In this document: positions 58,965 through 64,000 of the stretch, piece after piece | Numbering within the stretch: the stretch's first letter is position 1 | How the letters are laid out: each line of letters begins with the position of its first letter | Origin: Mariannaea sp. PMI_226 | Lineage: Eukaryota > Ascomycota > Sordariomycetes > Hypocreales > Nectriaceae | Length of the DNA stretch: 64,000 bases | Direction of reading: 5' to 3' | Assembly: GCA_024336345.1 (NCBI GenBank) | Contig: JANFOG010000005.1 | Span: 992,001-1,056,000, forward strand | Made by a program: the position numbers and the translations under genes | The notes under the pieces: model-generated | What the model saw: only the letters and a program-made list of their open reading frames with translations | Databases searched by the model: none | What the model was told of the DNA's origin: nothing

Positions 58965-60755
58965 ATGCGGCTCATCAATGTCGAGACCCTCCAGATGGAG
59001 GAGTTTTTCGGTGACGCGATCCCTAAATACGCCATTCTCTCCCACACCTGGGGGGAAGAAGAGGTCTCCTTCGATGACTGGCACCAGCCAGAGAGAGCGG
59101 CCCGGATGAAGGGCTATGCTAAGATTATGGGCACCTGCTCTTTCGTGTCGGGAATAACAGGCCTTAACTACGTGTGGGTTGATACGGCCTGTATCGACAA
59201 ACGAAGCAGCGCGGATCTGTCTGAAGCCATCAACTCCATGTTTCATTGGTATGGGTCTTCACAGGTGTGTTTGGTGTACCTAGCGGATGTTGATGCTCCC
59301 GACCAGTGGGTGGATTCTGCCCCCCTCGACGTTATCAACGGCACCGCTGAACCCTTGACCCTTTCAGACCGGCTTCGGCAGCAGTTTCGCCAGAGTAGGT
59401 GGTTTACCCGGGGATGGACGCTTCAGGAGCTGCTTGCTCCCCGGCATGTGCTCTTTCTCTCCAGGGACTGGAGGCTGCTGGGGAACGTTCCGTGGTTGGT
59501 GGACGATATCTGCGAAGTTACTGGCATTCCTGATCGTTTCTTGACCAAGGATCTCAAGCTCAGCATGGCGAGCGTTGCTCAGAGGATGTCATGGGCGGCC
59601 GGACGCCAGACAACTCGGGTCGAGGACATGGCGTACTGTCTCCTGGGCTTGTTCAATATCAACATGCCGCTACTATACGGAGAAGGTCCCAAGGCCTTCT
59701 GGCGACTGCAGGCTGAAATCATTAAGGAGTCCTACGACCATTCTATCTTCTCGTGGCAGAGAGATACAGATCCGGAGTCGACAGTCTCATCCTCTGAGCA
59801 AAATAGCTACCCAATACTAGCCCCTTCTCCGCAGTGCTTCCGAGCACAGTTAAGAGTTGTGCAGGCGCGGGATCACAAGGAGAGGAGCCATTACACACTC
59901 ACCAACAGCGGTCTCCGCATCACACTTCCAGTGCTCAAGACAATAACGCCTGGACTGATACTCGGAGTACTAAACTGTCGTGCTAGCACTTTATCCACCA
60001 AGAAGCGCGTCTGTCTACTCTTGTACAGTACCAACGGAGACAGGTATACGAGATTGGCTAGTATCCCCACTGAGCTTGTTACATTTTCCAGTGTGCTGCC
60101 AGAGGCTCGTAGGAAGATGTACATTGCAAGCCCAGACAGCCTGGACATGGGAAATATTAGCAGCTGGGCGGCATTCGCCATGTTGGACCCGGTGGCAGCA
60201 ACTCGTCCAGACATCAGATCCACTCCGTTTGTCTTCTTGGCGTTTGAAAGCGGCGCTGATGAGCATGCCATGAGGTACCTGGAGCCTAGACTGTCCTGGA
60301 GGAGACTCCCCTGCCCATGGACGCGCCCTGGGCTTCTAGAGTTGAGTTCCGTGGGAAGAGGGTCAGTATATGGAACAATACTGGAGTTTACGGACCCAAA
60401 GACATCCAACAAGGCGTGTATCATGATCGGTAGGCGGCCAAGCGAAGATGATGAGCAGGCAAGAGAAAAAAGGTCAACATGGTATGACGCAGCGAGGGAC
60501 AAAAAAGCAAAATGGTTCACATCCGTGCTTGAAAGAGCGCCGTTCGCTGACGAGACGTTCGAGGATATACTGAGCTGGGCGGACAAAGGCAAGGCAACAC
60601 CGGATTTGCTGGGTCCTCGGCAGAAGCTGGGACTGAAACCGTACGCAGAGGTACAATTCCCCGGGTGGGATGTGAATATGCACTGGGTTCCATCAGGATG
60701 CCCCATGATTGTATTGCGGATAGAGGCGATTTTCGAAGAGGCGAAGCAGACATAG
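58965..60755 (+). CDS. HET-domain protein (heterokaryon incompatibility family)
   Basis: Single-exon gene, 596 residues. The N-terminal HET domain (about 20-260) shows the usual blocks: Y-A-I-L-S-H-T-W-G-E-E-E-V-S-F (block 1), Y-V-W-V-D-T-A-C-I-D-K followed by L-S-E-A-I-N-S-M-F-x-W-Y (block 2), and R-G-W-T-L-Q-E-L-L-A-P (block 3). It continues with M-S-W-A-A-x-R-x-T-T-R-x-E-D-M-A-Y-C-L-L-G-L-F-x-I-N-M-P-L-L-Y-G-E-G, then a less conserved C-terminal half of the DUF8212 type. HET domains trigger cell death when incompatible fungal cells fuse, but most of the many family members in filamentous ascomycetes have no known partner. No NACHT/NB-ARC or WD repeats are present. It is convergent with the DUF6604 gene, 244 bp apart. 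Confidence 0.93.
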   Translation: MRLINVETLQMEEFFGDAIPKYAILSHTWGEEEVSFDDWHQPERAARMKGYAKIMGTCSFVSGITGLNYVWVDTACIDKRSSADLSEAINSMFHWYGSSQVCLVYLADVDAPDQWVDSAPLDVINGTAEPLTLSDRLRQQFRQSRWFTRGWTLQELLAPRHVLFLSRDWRLLGNVPWLVDDICEVTGIPDRFLTKDLKLSMASVAQRMSWAAGRQTTRVEDMAYCLLGLFNINMPLLYGEGPKAFWRLQAEIIKESYDHSIFSWQRDTDPESTVSSSEQNSYPILAPSPQCFRAQLRVVQARDHKERSHYTLTNSGLRITLPVLKTITPGLILGVLNCRASTLSTKKRVCLLLYSTNGDRYTRLASIPTELVTFSSVLPEARRKMYIASPDSLDMGNISSWAAFAMLDPVAATRPDIRSTPFVFLAFESGADEHAMRYLEPRLSWRRLPCPWTRPGLLELSSVGRGSVYGTILEFTDPKTSNKACIMIGRRPSEDDEQAREKRSTWYDAARDKKAKWFTSVLERAPFADETFEDILSWADKGKATPDLLGPRQKLGLKPYAEVQFPGWDVNMHWVPSGCPMIVLRIEAIFEEAKQT

Positions 60756-60999
60756 GCTAAGGGGTCTATAGGAAAGTAACGCAGAAGGATTGAATTACGA
60801 GATGAGGAACAAGGACAAAGAATATTGAAGAGGGGTGTACAGACTTGTTCACTTGCTCTGTCTGCCATTATACTGTCACAGCACACACACATCGTTGGGT
60901 TGGCTAGTTCATACCATCGGATATTAGGAAGCAATTAGAAGTGATAACACGCACAACGCTTAGATTATACCATTCCCTACAAGAATTATCTAGCCTTCG

Positions 61000-63699
61000 T
61001 CATAGTAACAGGGCTTCTTCTATGCCTTCTGTAAAGAACTGCAGCCTTGCTAAAACACTGTCGCTGTCAATTCTGTACTCGCCATTGTCAAGTTTGTACT
61101 CGTCGATATCAAATTCGAATGGCGGCAAAGTGATCATCCTTTCCTCCATATACTCCCACATCACCAAAGCCACCCCCTTCATCACTTCATTCGTCCTCTC
61201 CGACTTGCGAGCCACCTCACGAGCTGCTGCTGTGGCAAATACAAGGCCAACAATGTCGGCAACGGTCATGGCATACGGTATGTCTGGTAGCCCAATCATA
61301 TCTGCTCGCGCTCGTACGAGCTCTAGGAACTCTTGTGCCTTCATATGCACAGCGAAGTAATTCGGTTCAAGGTCTGGGATTTCAGCCTGGATGGCCTGGG
61401 CGATGTGACATACGAGCTGTGGTGCGGTGAGAGTTTGACGTGCCTGCGCCGCCTTGGCTTTGGCTCGAGGCTCAGTCCTCGCATCTCCGTCCTTGTTGGT
61501 TTGTTCCTGCTTGGGCTTATTCGGCCAGCCATTCACCTCCAGGATCAGCTGTACGGTCTCAGCGTTCCAGACCCTTCTTGCCATTCCCGGAGCCACACCT
61601 CGCTGCGCCTGAGCCGCACAGGATAGTGATACAGGCGCCTTGAAGTTGAACTCGCGGATGCCCGCACGCGATGTCTGCATGTTCACACTCCCTTGTTTCC
61701 CCTTGCGCCTGTTCACGGTCGCGAGCCAGTTTGCTGGTGACACACCACGGCTCATGCAGTAGTTCTTGAAATGAGCCTGGAGCGACGTCGGCGGCTCGTT
61801 GCCGACGAAGAATGCTTGGAGTCCTTGAAGCTCGACAATTTTGTCGATGAATGCCCATTCTGGCACCGTCATTGAGGATCCGTCTCGTTCATGTTGCTGC
61901 TGACGCACCGCTGTATATAGCTGCACGGCGTGCAGGAGAGCACCAGGCTTGGCAGCGTACCTGACGCCGGTCTGGTGCACTGGCACACGCAAATGGTGAA
62001 TCCACAAGCCGCAGAAGAGCGGGTTGTGCAGGAGAAAAGACGAAGGTCGGCCAGTATTCACAAGGTGACTGTCGAGATTGGCTATCATTCGGGTGATCGT
62101 AAAGATGTCCATGCCATCTATGCTGACCTGAAGCATGCTTCGCAGGTCATCGATGTCATTCTTCACATCGGCCTTTTGGCCTTCCATTTCCACACCATCT
62201 AGCAGCTCAGCGGTCGCCTTGTTCATATGGTGGAACTCAGCCAAGGCCCTTGAGACGTCAGGGCCGAGAAAGTGCAGCGTGTCAAGATAGTTCTGCGCCG
62301 CGAAGCACAGCCAGATGGGTATCTCTTGCGTCTCGAACATGGCATCGATGCCACGCGCAAATTCGTCGTGCACAGGGATGCCTTTGAGTTCGGATAGTAG
62401 CATGATATCAGATACTACTTCCAACATTGCAGCTTTGTCCTGAGCCCACCGCTGGCGGTTATCCATCTTCTCCCAATTTGAGCTCTGTGCATCGTACCAC
62501 CCAAACTTACCATTATAGAAAGAGATCTTTCGAGCACTGTCCGGCGTGGCTTTTCGAATCGATTCGAGAAAGCTGACACAATTGTACAAAAACGTAACGC
62601 CTATGTCGTAGCATGCAAAGTTCACATCATCAGAAGCACGCTCTCTCTGGGAGCAATCACGCCCTAGGACCCGGCAAGCCGCACTGAAATACCTCGGTAT
62701 CAGTGTCCGCGCGCTGCCGTGCTTGTTCAGCAGCGGCGCAACCTCATCTTCCATGCTGCGGGCCAGTTCGATGGCTATGTTGGCGCCGTTCGCAGCGGCA
62801 GCCAAGTCGATCTTCTTGCTGCGGTATTCACTCCACAAGTTCTGAACCTCTTCGCGAAGTTTGAAGATGTCATTGAGCAGGGCTGCAAAGACGAACATGC
62901 ACTCAGCATCCGACTCATCATCTTCAACTGTGTACTCGATATCAATGACTGAAGATGGAATAGAACGCGCCATGTCATCGGACTCATTTGATAAATCCTC
63001 GGCCGGCTCGTAAACTTGCAACACCTGAAAGATGTTGAAATTCTCGACCTTGGGTTCTTTCGTTGATTCATCATGCACATCTCGAGTAGCTTCGTTGATC
63101 GACATGATATTGGCCGTATTCGCGTTACCATCTGCTCCGGCTTTGAACAGGACATGCTGAACCTTCTCCAGCACGCTGACAAAATGTGCATGCGTCGCGT
63201 TTGTCTGCGTGTTGAGATGCACGTCAGTCTCACTGAAACGTGCTGCAAATGTCTTCCGGACGTGGATCACCCGCTCTAGGGTGGTGCTCAAAAAGGATGG
63301 GATTTCAGCTCCATTCTCAACTTCAGTTGTAGCCGTAGTACCCACCAACTTGCTGGCGATGAACTCAGCAAGCGGCACAAAGTCTCGAATGGCGAGCACA
63401 TATTTTGCCTTCTGCAGTCGGTCAGGTGTAGACTTTGCATCCAAACTCGAAGGACTAGCATGGAGCTGTTTCTGTTTCCGTTGCTGTTGAGCAGCCTTCT
63501 TTCCAGCCTTCTTTCTTGGCTTACCCTTTGAGCGGCCAGGTGGAGGCTTGCCGGTTGACTTCTTTACACCTGACGGTGAGGGTGAGGCGAGCGGCGCTTT
63601 GTATCCATGCTGCTTAGCAGTCGAAGCCAGCCATGAAGCGACGACGTTTGTGTCGTGCTTATATTTCTGGTAGGTTGAGAGGAAACTGGCAGACAACAT
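61000..63699 (-). CDS. DUF6604-domain protein, function unknown
   Basis: Single-exon frame of 899 residues. The N-terminus (S-F-L-S-T-Y-Q-K-Y-K-H-D-T, then V-A-S-W-L-A-S-T-A) matches the fungal DUF6604 domain by recognition. It is interrupted at about residues 45-80 by a very basic Lys/Gly/Pro/Gln-rich insert that could be a nuclear localisation or nucleic-acid-binding segment. The rest is helical with an acidic patch (about 235-260). No catalytic motif is recognised. Proteins of this type are common in accessory parts of ascomycete genomes and have no assigned function that I know of. It is intronless, unlike the housekeeping genes of the window but like the adjacent convergent HET gene. A Met two codons from a pyrimidine-rich leader is the only sensible start. 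Confidence 0.75.
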   Translation of the reverse strand: MLSASFLSTYQKYKHDTNVVASWLASTAKQHGYKAPLASPSPSGVKKSTGKPPPGRSKGKPRKKAGKKAAQQQRKQKQLHASPSSLDAKSTPDRLQKAKYVLAIRDFVPLAEFIASKLVGTTATTEVENGAEIPSFLSTTLERVIHVRKTFAARFSETDVHLNTQTNATHAHFVSVLEKVQHVLFKAGADGNANTANIMSINEATRDVHDESTKEPKVENFNIFQVLQVYEPAEDLSNESDDMARSIPSSVIDIEYTVEDDESDAECMFVFAALLNDIFKLREEVQNLWSEYRSKKIDLAAAANGANIAIELARSMEDEVAPLLNKHGSARTLIPRYFSAACRVLGRDCSQRERASDDVNFACYDIGVTFLYNCVSFLESIRKATPDSARKISFYNGKFGWYDAQSSNWEKMDNRQRWAQDKAAMLEVVSDIMLLSELKGIPVHDEFARGIDAMFETQEIPIWLCFAAQNYLDTLHFLGPDVSRALAEFHHMNKATAELLDGVEMEGQKADVKNDIDDLRSMLQVSIDGMDIFTITRMIANLDSHLVNTGRPSSFLLHNPLFCGLWIHHLRVPVHQTGVRYAAKPGALLHAVQLYTAVRQQQHERDGSSMTVPEWAFIDKIVELQGLQAFFVGNEPPTSLQAHFKNYCMSRGVSPANWLATVNRRKGKQGSVNMQTSRAGIREFNFKAPVSLSCAAQAQRGVAPGMARRVWNAETVQLILEVNGWPNKPKQEQTNKDGDARTEPRAKAKAAQARQTLTAPQLVCHIAQAIQAEIPDLEPNYFAVHMKAQEFLELVRARADMIGLPDIPYAMTVADIVGLVFATAAAREVARKSERTNEVMKGVALVMWEYMEERMITLPPFEFDIDEYKLDNGEYRIDSDSVLARLQFFTEGIEEALLL

Positions 63700-64000
63700 G
63701 TTCGTAAAGGATGCATTTGTGATTCTGAGAATGGAACATGCTTTCTTTTTATAGTAGAAGGCCCCCTGAGAGTGGCTGCGCTAAGTAAACCAGGAAGCGA
63801 ATGTGGTAAATGAATAATTTTAAGGGCTGACCAGAGGTGAATAGACAAACCTCACTGTCAGGGGGTCATCCCAGGCCTGCTCCAGGATATCATATTGATT
63901 ACTCTGAGCTGGGTGTGGGTAGCAAAGTCATCAGAGTGATGCACTTGGGTGGCCACTCTTTTCATCTATACCAGAGTGTCATCGCTCAAGGATTGGTCTT
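63700..64000. other. Upstream flank of the DUF6604 gene
   Basis: 301 bp to the window edge; contains the presumed promoter and no supported coding sequence. Confidence 0.4.

Noticed and set aside
59891..60934. 347-codon minus-strand frame over the HET gene
   Set aside because: No family motif, and it overlaps the intronless HET frame with its clear domain blocks; kept only as a shadow.

Overview
This is nuclear DNA of a filamentous ascomycete. Genes carry short introns (about 50-160 nt, GT..AG) crowded at 5' ends, intergenic gaps run from a few hundred bases to almost 7 kb, and there is a HET-domain gene and a fungal AA11 chitin-active LPMO. The protein sequences look most like Sordariomycetes, probably Hypocreales (a Fusarium-like fungus); that placement is my inference from recognition, not from a search. 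I saw no transposon, CRISPR array, tRNA or rRNA gene.

Layout. 1-10.6 kb: the 3' part of a TOM1/HUWE1-type HECT ubiquitin ligase, cut at its 5' end by the window edge. 11.4-22.2 kb: a run of housekeeping genes: RPS6 (-), CTF8 (+), DPH1 (-), V-ATPase subunit B (-), HMG-CoA lyase (-) and alpha-tubulin (-). A small unassigned reading frame, possibly a decayed or missed gene, lies between CTF8 and DPH1. 24.2-30.5 kb: a PGA1-like ER protein (+), a WW-domain protein with Gln/Pro-rich repeats (-), and a secreted AA11 LPMO with a C-terminal X278-like module (-). 30.5-37.3 kb: a gene-poor stretch with no convincing coding sequence. 37.3-44.1 kb: an ataxin-2/Pbp1-type protein (-) that seems to lack the Sm domain, and complex III subunit QCR2 (-). 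44.9-50.1 kb: RNA polymerase III subunit RPC82 (+) and the mitochondrial GTP/GDP carrier GGC1 (+). 51.4-58.4 kb: a giant, uncharacterised, repeat-built coiled-coil protein (+). 59-63.7 kb: a HET-domain protein (+) convergent with a DUF6604 protein (-), which is typical accessory content.

The genes do not form one pathway. Several serve translation and its control (RPS6, DPH1 for eEF2 diphthamide, RPC82 for tRNA/5S synthesis, the Pbp1-like protein for poly(A)/mRNP). Others serve mitochondria (HMG-CoA lyase, QCR2, GGC1), chromosome transmission (CTF8, alpha-tubulin) and vacuolar acidification (VMA2). Eleven multi-exon gene models were spliced by hand; every model whose full CDS is visible gives an exon sum divisible by three and, where the family is known, a protein of normal length.

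The best candidate for something undescribed is the 2,286-residue protein at 51.4-58.4 kb. It has at least two internal repeat systems: an approximately 17-residue 'KYDD' array of 11 copies, and a diverged 'EILDAL..GL' family of about 17 copies. It also has a C-terminal coiled coil and a basic tail with a KEN motif.
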